From Nymphaea colorata (lineage: Eukaryota > Streptophyta > Magnoliopsida > Nymphaeales > Nymphaeaceae): a stretch of 64,000 nt of DNA. This document shows positions 35,401-45,553 of this stretch, in pieces; the first letter of the stretch is position 1; every line of letters starts with the position of its first letter. The DNA is taken from assembly GCF_008831285.2 (NCBI RefSeq), contig NC_045143.1:19681655-19745654 (forward strand). The letters run 5' to 3'. The translations under genes and the position numbers were made by a program. Under the pieces are notes generated by a model. The model saw only the letters and a list, made by a program, of their open reading frames with translations, did no database searches and was not told the origin of the DNA.

Positions 35401-36306
35401 AGGAAGAAGATCCGCCGCAAGCCTTCCAACTCGAGCGCTGGTTGGTTCACCACCGGTACTCCGAGTTCTTCAATGGAGGAAGAAACGCCACGGTAGAAGG
35501 GGGCGCGAGGGGATGAGAGGGCACACACTCGAACACTCGGCTGGAGTTGTGCTTTGATTTTAGTTTCAGAGTTCCTCGAGAATGAGGAGGGGGAGCCAAA
35601 CCTCGCACGGAGGAGAGAGAGCGCCTTGCGCAAAATGCTTTCAATTCCTTAATCTTTGATACGAAATACATTGATCCAAATAAATTTATACTAATCCTAT
35701 TTGAGCGAGTCTACAATCCAGAACTCACCCTCTACCCAAGACCCAAATCCAAAACGCCAAGCACAACCCGCTAGGCTAGGTTCCTACCTCGAATCCTAAT
35801 ATTAACAAGCCTAAGACTAACTTTATTTACTCGTTATTCATAAAGCAAAACGGGCCTAGTGCCCACGCGCAAAGGAAAGGTTCGAGCCCCTGGATCTTTT
35901 GAACCCAGGGTGGGGACCTTGTGAGGGGACCCGCCCTCACTTCGGTTTGTTTGACTCAAGAGCTCGGTCAGGTTTGACCGAGCCGTTTACCTAAGACTTG
36001 GTTCTTAGGACGTCTCAAAGGTCACGTGAAGTGGACTCGCTTGGTTTAGATGATTCTAGCTCGGCGAGTCTAACCTTGGAACCTGTGTCACCCTGAGACT
36101 GGACCTGTTTGAGCACCGTTGACGACCTAGTTGCTCCTCCCACTCCTCCCGCTGCAACTATCTCTGGTGCTTCTTGCATCTCCTTGGGACTGGACTTGAT
36201 GCACTGAAGAGAACGAGCCCACAAGTCGGAAGCCTTGCGCTTCCTTCGTCTAGATTCCGCTGGTTCGGCCTCTGCTGGGTCTGGACCGTTGGGTAGGTCC
36301 GTAACA
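32485..36306 (-). repeat. 3' LTR of the young gypsy element (3822 bp)
   Basis: The plus strand reads TGTTAGGACTCG to GGTCCGTAACA, with TGTTA/TAACA ends. The segment 36015-36306 also encodes the last 96 residues of the polyprotein. A GC-rich block (about 33000-33700) contains long overlapping ORFs on both strands (32788-33285 minus, 33011-33505 plus) without recognisable domains. A TATAAATTTA motif on the element strand lies at 35690-35681. Confidence 0.93.
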
Positions 36307-39300
36307 GATTCCCCCTCCCTACCTTGCGCTTGTCTTCGAGCGCTTGAAGAGGGGAAGCGATGAACAATCGACCCAAATTCTTCCCAAGAAGTACCCCTGT
36401 CGGGTCCTTCCCATTCCACAAGTACCTCGTGCCTCAGCCTCCCTTGTCGCTGGACATACCTATGCTTTAGAATGCGATAGGGAGTAGGTAAGTTATCCGG
36501 GACCTGCTCTATCAGTGTTGGTACATCCCCTTGATGAGGCTTCAGCCTCGTAACATGAAATACAGGGTGCACCAATGCTGTTTTGGGGAGGCCAAGTCTG
36601 TAGGCGGCCTTCCCAACCTTTTGGACCACTGGATAAGGTCCGTAATAACGAGGCAGCAGTTTGGAATATGGCTGACCCATCAAGGATTTCTGCTTAAGAG
36701 GCAGTCTCTTAAGCCACACGTAGTCACCCACCTCAAATTCCCGGTCCTTTCTGCCTTTGTCGTATACCTGCTTCATGCGGTTTTGCGCTTTTACAATGTT
36801 CTGTTTTAGGGATTCTAATACTTCTTCCCTTGTGCGCAATTCGCAGTCAACACTGTCGTCTTCTGCAGTACCTCCTTCGTAGCGTGGAATCGATGGAGGG
36901 GGAAAGCCATATACGCCCTCGTAAAGGGTCATGCCTGTCGACGAGTGCAGACTTGTATTATACGACCATTCTGCCCAAGGTAGGTATTTCACCCAAGTGG
37001 CTGGTCGTTCACCCGCAAAGCAACGTAAGTAGGTCTCCAAGGACCGGTTCACTATCTCACTCTGCCCATCTGTTTGAGGGTGGTGGGCGGTACTGAAATT
37101 TAGTTTCGTCCCCATGTTCTTCATATATTCTTGCCAGAATGCACTTAGAAAAATTGAGTCCCGGTCGCAGACGACGGACTGTGGCATTCCATGCAACTTT
37201 CCTATATACTCATGGTAGACGTTGGCCACGAGGGGCCCTTGATATAACCGTGGTAAAAGTGCGAAGTGGCTATATTTCGTGAGCCGATCGACCACTACTA
37301 ATACTGCCTCTTTTCCTTCTGATCGAGGCATGGCATCGATGAAATCCATCGTGACGTCGGTCCACGGTTTTGTAGGTACCGGGAGAGGATTCAAATGGCC
37401 TGGAGGCTTGATTGCCTCATACTTCTCTCGCTGGCACACTACACACTTCTTTACATAGGCCTGTACTTCAGCCTTCATACCTTTCCACCAAAACTGAGCT
37501 TTGATGCGGCTTAGGGTCTTGGCGACCCCTTCATGACCTGCGGCTGGAGTGTCATGAAAATGATGCAGGAATTCCTGCTTAAGCTCAGAGATAGGAGGGA
37601 CTACTGCCTTGTCCTTCCTATACAAAATGTTTCCCTTGACTGAGTAGAAGGGAATGGAACCCGGGTTTTGCTGGATCGAGGCTTTGATTAGCCTCAGCGA
37701 TTCATCACTCTGTTGATCATTTGCTAACCGATCCCAAATATCCGTTTCCACTACTGACAATGTCATCAGTTGTTCAGCCAAGCGGGAAAGTGAATCAGCC
37801 GCTTTGTTTTCAGGACCCTTTTTATACTCAATTTCGAAATCATACCCCAATAGCTTTGCTAGCCATCTTTGCTGGGTAGGGGTTGACACGCGTTGTTTGA
37901 GCATATACTTTAAGCTATTTTGGTCGGTCCTGACCGTAAATTTGCGTCCAATCAGATATGGACGCCATTTCTCCACTGCCATAACAATAGCGAGTAGCTT
38001 TTTCTCGTATGTAGAAAGAGGTTTGGCCCTGCTGGTTAAGGCCTTTGACATGTAGGCAATGGGGTGGTTATCTTGCCCAAGTACCGCTCCTACTCCGACT
38101 TCACAAGCGTCCGTTTCGATGGTGAATGTCTTTGTAAAATCGGGTAGAGTTAGTACCGGGGCTGACATCAGAGCTGCCTTTAGCTTCTCAAAGGCATCTC
38201 TTGACTTCTCAGTCCACGAGAAGGATCCCTTTTTCAGCATCTGGGTAAGGGGTTGCGCAATGATTCCATACCCCTGGATAAATCGTCTGTAATACCCAGT
38301 CAATCCTAGGAAACCTCGCAGACTTTTGAGGTCCTTGGGCAGTGGCCATTTCTCCATGGCTTGCAACTTTTCGGGGTCTGCCCGAACCCCATTTCGAGAC
38401 ACAATGTGTCCGAGGTATCCGATTGAAGATTGTCCAAAACTGCATTTGGACATCTTCGCGAAGAGATGATGCTCCTTCAAGATGTCTAGAGTAATCTCCA
38501 GATGGCGTTGATGTTGCTCTTCATCTTTGCTATAAATGAGAATATCATCGAAAAATACGAGGATGAAATCTCTGAGGTGTGCTCTGAACACATCATTCAT
38601 GCACCGTTGGAATGTTGCTGGCGCATTCGTTAATCCAAAGGGCATTACTAAAAATTCATAATGCCCGTCGTGTGTTCTGAACGCAGTTTTCAATACATCT
38701 TCGTCAAACATTCGAATTTGATGATATCCGGCTCTGAGATCTATCTTTGAGAAAATAGTAGCGCCGGCTAACTCATCTAGTAGCTCGTCAATGACGGGTA
38801 TGGGGTGCCGATCCTTAACGGTCACCTCGTTTAACGCCCTGTAATCTATACAGAACCGCCAAGTGTTGTCTTTTTTCTTCACTAATAGGACGGGTGAAGA
38901 AAAAGGGCTGCAACTCGGTCGGATGATGCCGCTTTCGAGCATCTCTTTGACTAGGCGTTCGATTTCCGCCTTCTGGCTGTGCCCATACCGGTATGGCCTG
39001 ACGTTGACAGGCTCTGCACCTTGTGCAAGGACGATTCGATGATCGTAAGCCCTTCTTGGCGGTAAGCCTTTGGGCTCATCAAAAATCTCTGGAAATCGGT
39101 CCAAGACCGATTGAATCATAGGTGGAATTGGTTCTTCCACCTTCTCTTCGGAGAAAGGTACATCCGTTGCCAATGTAAGAACCCAACACGCTGGTTGGTC
39201 ATGTTGGATGGACCTTAGTGCTGTTTTGGGACGCGTGGAGCTGGCGAGTCCCTGAATCGTTATCGATTCTTCTTCTCCTTCAGGGATGAAAGTCATAGAG

Positions 39301-41270
39301 AAGTTCTTTACATCCCAATGAATATCTTTCCATGTTAGAAACCATGGCATGCCCAAAATTAAGTCGACTCCTTCAAGCGGAATGATGAGGCAGTCAACTT
39401 TAAAAGTTTTCTTTTTAACGGACACGTCAAGGCCTTTTCCTTCGTGAATGCACTTGAGCCTTAGTCCCCCTCCCACGATGATAGTTTGTGGGTTGCTCTC
39501 GGTGAGAGTGATTCTACACCTTTCAGCGGCTTCCTCCGTAAGGAAGTTGTTGGTGGCTCCGCTGTCGAGCAATATTAAGACTTTTTGGCCATTGATACGA
39601 CCAAAAACACGCATGGCATTTGCCTTATGGGGGTCTTGAATTGAATGAAGAGATTCGACCTCTTCTGATTTCTCTTCTTTGGTCGGTGTCTCTTCTTGAT
39701 GCGTTTCTTTAGGCTCAATTTTCTTGCCTTTTCTTCTAACTAGGATTTCCTCATCAGACGAGGAGCTTGAATCAGAACTGGAGGAGGAATCGCTTTCGGA
39801 GCTAGAGCTGGTCTCTGGCTCATCAATCACCACTATATTAAAAAGTGCTTTGCACTGGTGATTTTTATCCCACTTGCCCTCACATCTGAAACACAGGCCT
39901 TTCTTCCTGTATTCTTCAATTTGTTTAGGGGACAAGTAACGGGTAGGTAGTTCACGGCCTGGACGTGGGTTTGGCCTGAACTCGTTCCCTCTGTTGTAGG
40001 GAACTAATTCCCTTCCTTTATTCTCTCTGAATTTGATTCGAGAAGCAGAGGAGAAGGAAGGTTTCTTCCTCTGTTTGTCAGCCCTGCGAGCCTTTTTCTC
40101 TCGCTTTTCCTCTTTTCTCTCTTCAATCCGCTCTTCATACAGTCGGGCCATAGCGAAGCATTCTTCGAGATGATCGAAACGATGTATCTTCATCTCGCGT
40201 TTGATATCACTTCTAAGGCCTCCTTTGAATGCTCCAATTAGAGCCTTCTCGGGCCATTGTACCATGCTAGCTAGTCTTTCGAACTGCTTTTGATAGGTGG
40301 GCACGTTCGAAGTTTGGACTAGATTTTTGAGGTCCTCGTCATAATCGATGAACGTGGACTCTCCAAAGTGAAGCTGCAAACTAGCCTTGTACTTTTCCCA
40401 AGTGGGATCGACTGTCTTGTGCTCAAACCAAAGATAGTGGGTGGTCGCTTCGCCAGTCATGTTGGCTGTAGCGATTTCTATCCATTCTTCTTGTGGGATA
40501 CGATGGCACATGAAGAAACGTTCAGCCATGAATAACCACTCTCTGAGATGCTCTCCGTTGAATTTTGGAAAGTCGTACTTGACGGATGGTGTACATCTTT
40601 CTTCTAGACGAGGTGGTTCTCTTCGAGTTCTCCTTGGGTGAAGGGGTGATTCATCTTCACCATCAGATAATTCGTACATTGGGTTTTGAAGAGTTTGGCC
40701 TATCCGTGGGCCACGAGGAGTCCTGTAATATTCGCTATAGGGCTCTTGTTGGTACCTGCCTTGTGGGGGACGCATGAGCCTACCCCCTTCTGTGCTTGTC
40801 CCAACGTGAGATATGTTGTTGGGATTGATCTCAGTGTCGGTTTGATAGCCAGGTACTGCTAACAAACCTTTCCCTCTCTGTGCATTCGGACCCTGAGTGG
40901 TCCTTTCTGCGACTATGGCCTGCGTTTGGGCGGTAGACATTTGACGGAACATGGTCCGTATCTCGTCCATTTCTTTTTGTCTATCTGCATTTTGACGGTC
41001 CATTTCTTTCTTTCTCAAGTTCTCTACCTTAGCCATGTCGGTACGCATCTGTAATAATTCTTTTTCTATGCTTAGGATGCGTCCTAAAGCATAGTCGGGC
41101 ACTTGGCCTCTCTGTGATGGCTGAGCCTCTTCGGGAGTGTCATGAGGATTCTCCTCCAGCACGGGCTCATCTGAGTTAACATTCTTTTTTGATTTTCCCA
41201 TTTTAACTTGCGAAATCAAAAGCTTACCTAACTGAAATCCAAATTCTGACACAACTGCCACTCTTAACAC
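36015..41270 (-). CDS. Gag-Pol polyprotein of the young gypsy element, open throughout (1751 codons)
   Basis: One frame encodes every protein needed to copy and insert the element. Residues are counted from the Met at 41270; the Met at 41201 (residue 24, MGKSKK) is the likelier start, because the preceding residues look like leader. Coiled-coil-like charged N-terminus 60-110; capsid core 230-385; variant zinc knuckle CFRCEGKWDKNHQC 460-473; acidic Ser-rich run 487-508; protease LLDSGAT with D569; RT 740-950 with FFDDIL around 906-911; RNase H from TDACEVGVG (1053); integrase with H/C zinc domain to C1279, catalytic D1309, D1369 and E1405 (35 residues between the last two); chromodomain-like 1600-1640. 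From residue 1655 it is encoded inside the 3' LTR. No stop or frameshift was seen. Confidence 0.95.
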   Translation of the reverse strand: MLRVAVVSEFGFQLGKLLISQVKMGKSKKNVNSDEPVLEENPHDTPEEAQPSQRGQVPDYALGRILSIEKELLQMRTDMAKVENLRKKEMDRQNADRQKEMDEIRTMFRQMSTAQTQAIVAERTTQGPNAQRGKGLLAVPGYQTDTEINPNNISHVGTSTEGGRLMRPPQGRYQQEPYSEYYRTPRGPRIGQTLQNPMYELSDGEDESPLHPRRTRREPPRLEERCTPSVKYDFPKFNGEHLREWLFMAERFFMCHRIPQEEWIEIATANMTGEATTHYLWFEHKTVDPTWEKYKASLQLHFGESTFIDYDEDLKNLVQTSNVPTYQKQFERLASMVQWPEKALIGAFKGGLRSDIKREMKIHRFDHLEECFAMARLYEERIEERKEEKREKKARRADKQRKKPSFSSASRIKFRENKGRELVPYNRGNEFRPNPRPGRELPTRYLSPKQIEEYRKKGLCFRCEGKWDKNHQCKALFNIVVIDEPETSSSSESDSSSSSDSSSSSDEEILVRRKGKKIEPKETHQEETPTKEEKSEEVESLHSIQDPHKANAMRVFGRINGQKVLILLDSGATNNFLTEEAAERCRITLTESNPQTIIVGGGLRLKCIHEGKGLDVSVKKKTFKVDCLIIPLEGVDLILGMPWFLTWKDIHWDVKNFSMTFIPEGEEESITIQGLASSTRPKTALRSIQHDQPACWVLTLATDVPFSEEKVEEPIPPMIQSVLDRFPEIFDEPKGLPPRRAYDHRIVLAQGAEPVNVRPYRYGHSQKAEIERLVKEMLESGIIRPSCSPFSSPVLLVKKKDNTWRFCIDYRALNEVTVKDRHPIPVIDELLDELAGATIFSKIDLRAGYHQIRMFDEDVLKTAFRTHDGHYEFLVMPFGLTNAPATFQRCMNDVFRAHLRDFILVFFDDILIYSKDEEQHQRHLEITLDILKEHHLFAKMSKCSFGQSSIGYLGHIVSRNGVRADPEKLQAMEKWPLPKDLKSLRGFLGLTGYYRRFIQGYGIIAQPLTQMLKKGSFSWTEKSRDAFEKLKAALMSAPVLTLPDFTKTFTIETDACEVGVGAVLGQDNHPIAYMSKALTSRAKPLSTYEKKLLAIVMAVEKWRPYLIGRKFTVRTDQNSLKYMLKQRVSTPTQQRWLAKLLGYDFEIEYKKGPENKAADSLSRLAEQLMTLSVVETDIWDRLANDQQSDESLRLIKASIQQNPGSIPFYSVKGNILYRKDKAVVPPISELKQEFLHHFHDTPAAGHEGVAKTLSRIKAQFWWKGMKAEVQAYVKKCVVCQREKYEAIKPPGHLNPLPVPTKPWTDVTMDFIDAMPRSEGKEAVLVVVDRLTKYSHFALLPRLYQGPLVANVYHEYIGKLHGMPQSVVCDRDSIFLSAFWQEYMKNMGTKLNFSTAHHPQTDGQSEIVNRSLETYLRCFAGERPATWVKYLPWAEWSYNTSLHSSTGMTLYEGVYGFPPPSIPRYEGGTAEDDSVDCELRTREEVLESLKQNIVKAQNRMKQVYDKGRKDREFEVGDYVWLKRLPLKQKSLMGQPYSKLLPRYYGPYPVVQKVGKAAYRLGLPKTALVHPVFHVTRLKPHQGDVPTLIEQVPDNLPTPYRILKHRYVQRQGRLRHEVLVEWEGPDRGTSWEEFGSIVHRFPSSSARRQAQGREGESVTDLPNGPDPAEAEPAESRRRKRKASDLWARSLQCIKSSPKEMQEAPEIVAAGGVGGATRSSTVLKQVQSQGDTGSKVRLAELESSKPSESTSRDL
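36307..36323 (-). other. Polypurine tract of the young gypsy element
   Basis: The plus strand GATTCCCCCTCCCTACC is GGTAGGGAGGGGGAATC on the element strand, abutting the LTR start TGTTACGG. It lies inside the polyprotein frame (codons for GREGES), so it is both primer site and coding sequence. Confidence 0.88.
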
Positions 41271-41721
41271 TAACCTAGACTGTCGACTCTATTACGCTGC
41301 CGCTGCCACTGCTTGAGCTGCCGCGCGTGAGTCCTAAGGCAAGGGAGACGGGTTGGCCCGCCTAAAGCCGCGCTACGCCTTAGCGCCTAGGCAATCTCAC
41401 CTCGCTCTCGGCCGGGCTTCAAAAAGCCTAAATCGTCACACCCGCCTGGTGTCTCGACGACAAGCCTCGAGCTTAGCTGCCCTCGGGTGTACGTTGTGTA
41501 CAGCCCCACACTTGCTAAAATCGAGCAAGCGAAGCCTAGAACTTACGCAATATAATGCTGGAAGTCGTGAAACCTATACTTTTCTAACGACTTAGAAAAC
41601 CGAAATACCCTGACAAGAAGACCCGAAACTGATACCTCTGAATTTCTGCCGTTTGAAGTACCTTCTGAAGCTGACTTCTTCGTAGGTCGGGTGCTCAAAC
41701 TGACAGTTCTAGTCTCAAGTT
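41271..41721 (-). other. Leader between primer site and gag-pol
   Basis: This is GC-rich sequence of about 450 bases. Short plus-strand ORFs are without domains. A copy of it is expected in the older element but lies in or beyond the gap. Confidence 0.6.
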
Positions 41722-41734
41722 GGCTCTGATACCA
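41722..41734 (-). other. Primer binding site (iMet) of the young gypsy element
   Basis: The plus strand GGCTCTGATACCA is TGGTATCAGAGCC on the element strand, a full match to the iMet-tRNA complement, two bases from the LTR. Confidence 0.94.
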
Positions 41735-41736
41735 AT

Positions 41737-44700
41737 TGTTAGGACTCGTCCCGATTAGGCCAGAATTTCCTAACCAAGACGGTCCTACTGCCAAGACCGA
41801 CTTGAGTACTACCTAAAAACCAAAATTCCTAAATAAAATTTAATACAAATAATCTACCCGGCCGGACAAACCCCGGCGCAAAAACCCCTAGGACAAAGTT
41901 ACACAGGGTTAAGTTTCCCAACCTAACTAAGGAATAACCTACTACAAACAACTACAGGGGTTACAGGCTAGTACAAACGCAAGCGATACAAAGATTACTC
42001 TCAACTCACTCACAAACACACCAAACCATGCAAACCACTCTAACGGACAAACCACACCCAACGACAGCAAATGGGTAGGTCTACTCCTTGTGACCGTGTC
42101 TCGGGCAATAAGGCCCTCGAGGTGCCACAGTGAGGAGCGTAGCCGAAGCCTGGGCTAAAACAGCAAATTAAATAAACTAAATGGAATCCTAATGCAAAAA
42201 CAGAATTAACACCCTCCCCGAATCTACAAAGGCTGGAGAGCGTTACCGGCCAAGGCGCTGCCTTGGCTGTGCCGAGAGACCACGGTGTAGAATACCTAAG
42301 CCCCAGGTATTGCAGCTCACGGGCCGGCGTGAAGCGCGCGACCTGGACAGCCTCTTGCTGTCGGACGGCGTGGACAGAATGCTGGCCGAGACAGCCGCCT
42401 GCTGTCGGCGCTGACGGACAGTGCGCTGCCGAGAACAGCCGCCTGCTGTTGTGGGCGAACCTGCGGACGAGTAGCCTAGACGAGCTTGCTGTCGGGGCGG
42501 GCAGACAGACAGAGTGCCGACGAGGTTGTGCGACCACCTGTCACCTGAGGCGCGGGCTGGATGCCGCGGTGTTGACGGAAGGAGGAGGCGACCGCCTGTC
42601 GCCTGAGATGCGCCTGCGGGATGCGGCGCGGCCGAGGGGGGCGAAAGCCTTGCGGCAGTGCCTACCTACCTGGCGCTGGAAGTGGCTCGGCCACGGTTGT
42701 CGACAAGGAGTGCCGACGACGGCGCGGGTGGCCGAGGGGCTGACCGACGACGGCTAGCGAGCGGCTAGCGTCTCCGGCTGCTCCTAGTCCCTAGCTAAGG
42801 TCGAGTTAGCTTGGACGGGCGGGGCTCTACGGGTAGGCTAGTTCAGAGAAGCGAGGTTAAGGGCTCGGGTAGGTCAGAGGGAACAGAGCTTAGGCGCGGA
42901 AGAGGGTTAACCTAGCTACTAGGTGGGCTAAGCCGAAAGATAGAAGAGGAAGCAAGAGAGGTTAAGACAAGGTTCGGCCGAGGGAACTTAGCGATCTGGT
43001 TAGAGATGAAGAGGGGTCACAAGTGAGCTCGGCTGGGTCTGGTCAACGTGACACTCGAGGTAAGCTCGAGTCAACTGGGTCACCCTAAGGTGGCTCGGGT
43101 TTGACCGAGTTCCTACTAGGCTAGGTCAAGTTCGGTTCGGTTAACTTGGGTCAAGACCTTGAAGAGGTTTACTAGGTTAGATCCGGTCAAGGTCTAGCTG
43201 GGTTAGGACCAAGTGGGTTAGGTCGAGTGAGTGAGGACCTGGATGCTTGGCACTTGGCAAGATGAACGGGTTAGCTAATGTGCGCTAAGTGAATGCCTAT
43301 CAACAAGGGAAAGGTGAAATGCTTTCCTAAAGAGAGGGGTAATGAACCTGGACACGAACTGGGTAAAGGGGAAAGATAGCTACACGATGTAGCTTAGTGG
43401 GCTTCGAAGAGGGGGAGATGGCGACACGTGGACGGATCAAGGGTGGACACTAGCTGCGGTTGGGCGAGGTGGGGAGGTGGCCAAGAGAGGAACGAGTCCT
43501 AGGGTGCTTTTCCTAAAGTTTAGGAAGAGGGGCGCGAGTTGAGGGAGTGGTGCGCTAAGTGGGGAAAAGCAAAATGCGAGGTGGCAAGTCCTGAGGACTA
43601 AGTGAAAAGTGGCTTCGCGAGGTGGAGGGGGGTGCTAGGCCGTGGTCCTTCAGATCTTGACACGTGGCCAGATGTAAGGCCACAACTTCATGCGATAAGG
43701 GAGAAGACCAAGCAACAAGTAAAGTGGGGCGAGGTGGCGAGGTGGATCCTATGAACTAGGGGGCACTTTCCTAAACTTACTCAATCGTGGGGACACTTAG
43801 AAAATAACTGGCTTCAGCTTTGGGATGATGGCTCGGATGACAGACACGTGGCAGAAGCGAGGGATAGGATTACACTTACCTGGTTCAGCCGAAGTCGAAT
43901 AGATTCGCACCTGGTGGAGCCGGTGGCGCGGTTTGAGAGACGCCGACGCTCTTGACCAAGATGTCCTCCTCGCCTTCACTAGAACTTACACCAGAATAGG
44001 GCAATGATGTCCTTCACGCTTCAGGTCACTAATCTGCCGGAGATTGCAAGGCCAACCGGAGTAGCAGCAGAATTCCGGCAAAGGGCCGAGACTTCTATTC
44101 CACCGTCGGATGAGACTTGGAATCGGCCAACGTGAAGCTTAGAGAATAGCGATTCCAGCTATAATACAAACGAAGTATTTCCACGGCTAGATTTCACAGG
44201 TCAGCAGATTCGACTCTGCTGCACCGTGGACAGAATTGCAGAAACAGGCCGAGAGATCTAACTCAGATTTGTGACCGTTTCTCCAATTCGCACATACGTT
44301 TGGTTTGGCAAGATTAGCTTGTCGACTTTCTGATCTTCCAATTGTAAGTAGGACGTCGCCTAGAGAGTCTTCACCTGAGAACTCTAACTCTGCTCTCGGG
44401 TACGCCGAGAGAGAACAGGGACCTCGGGAGGGCTCTTCCCTAGACCGGAATCCTAAAAACAAAAGGAAATCTCGAAATCAAGGCACTAACCTTTACTGCC
44501 GTCCGTATTGAATCCAGAAATGGATTCAATCTTCCCTGCTGCAGCGCCGGCCTTTCAACTTCACCGTGACCGTGAAGAAGGTGCTGGTTTCTGCAGACTG
44601 CTGTTCAGATGGGGAAGGATGTCGTGGACAAGGGAGGGACCTTCGCCGGTGAGGAAGAAGATCCGCCGCAAGCCTTCCAACTCGAGCGCTGGTTGGTTCA

Positions 44701-45548
44701 CCACCGGTACTCCGAGTTCTTCAATGGAGGAAGAAACGCCACGGTAGAAGGGGGCGCGAGGGGATGAGAGGGCACACACTCGAACACTCGGCTGGAGTTG
44801 TGCTTTGATTTAGTTTCAGAGTTCCTCGAGAATGAGGAGGGGGAGCCAACCTCGCACGGAGGAGAGAGAGCGCCTTGCGCAAAATGCTTTCAATTCCTTA
44901 TCTTTGATACGAAATACATTGATCCAAATAAATTTATACTAATCCTATTTGAGCGAGTCTACAATCCAGAACTCACCCTCTACCCAAGACCCAAATCCAA
45001 AACGCCAAGCACAACCCGCTAGGCTAGGTTCCTACCTCGAATCCTAATATTAACAAGCCTAAGACTAACTTTATTTACTCGTTATTCATAAAGCAAACGG
45101 GCCTAGTGCCCACGCGCAAAGGAAAGGTTCGAGCCCTGGATCTTTTGAACCCAGGGTGGGGACCTTGTGAGGGACCCGCCCTCACTTCGGTTTGTTTGAC
45201 TCAGAGCTCGGTCAGGTTTGACCGAGCCGTTTACCTAAGACTTGGTTCTTAGGACGTCTCAAAGTCACGTGAAGTGGACTCGCTTGGTTTAGATGATTCT
45301 AGCTCGGCGAGTCTAACCTTGGAACCTGTGTCACCCTGAGACTGGACCTGTTTGAGCACCGTTGACGACCTAGTTGCTCCTCCCACTCCTCCCGCTGCAA
45401 CTATCTCTGGTGCTTCTTGCATCTCCTTGGGACTGGACTTGATGCACTGAAGAGAACGAGCCACAAGTCGGAAGCCTTGCGCTTCCTTCGTCTAGATTCC
45501 GCTGGTTCGGCCTCTGCTGGGTCTGGACCGTTGGGTAGGTCCGTAACA
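41737..45548 (-). repeat. 5' LTR of the young gypsy element (3812 bp)
   Basis: It matches 32485-36306 from end to end. The likely TATA box on the element strand is TATAAATT at 44938-44931, which would start transcripts near 44900. From about 43990 to 45470 almost all differences from the other LTR are single-base losses in homopolymers. The LTR carries a second copy of the polyprotein's last ~95 codons (45249-45548), with a frameshift from one such loss. Confidence 0.93.
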
Positions 45549-45553
45549 CGCTC
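45549..45553. repeat. Target site duplication CGCTC (right copy)
   Basis: It is identical to 32480-32484. It lies inside the older LTR, whose sequence resumes at TACTGCCAAGAC. Confidence 0.9.

Larger units (their letters stand above)
32485..45548 (-). mobile_element. Young, apparently complete chromodomain Ty3/gypsy element (13.1 kb)
   Basis: LTRs 32485-36306 and 41737-45548 are near-identical. By eye I find about eight substitutions plus roughly a dozen one-base indels over 3.8 kb. CGCTC flanks both ends (32480-32484, 45549-45553). A 13-base primer site, an open 1751-codon gag-pol frame and a polypurine tract are all present on the minus strand. The RT wording (FRTHDGHYEFLVMPFGLTNAPATFQ) and chromodomain place it among chromoviruses, nearest in my memory to Reina/Galadriel-like RTs. 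Its 3.8-kb LTRs are far longer than usual for those, so the lineage is open. Confidence 0.93.

Noticed and set aside
33222-35671. Numerous 60-110-codon ORFs in the young gypsy LTR, repeated near 42.5-45 kb
   Set aside because: They are duplicated because LTRs are duplicated. None shows a recognisable domain or consistent frame in the older copy.
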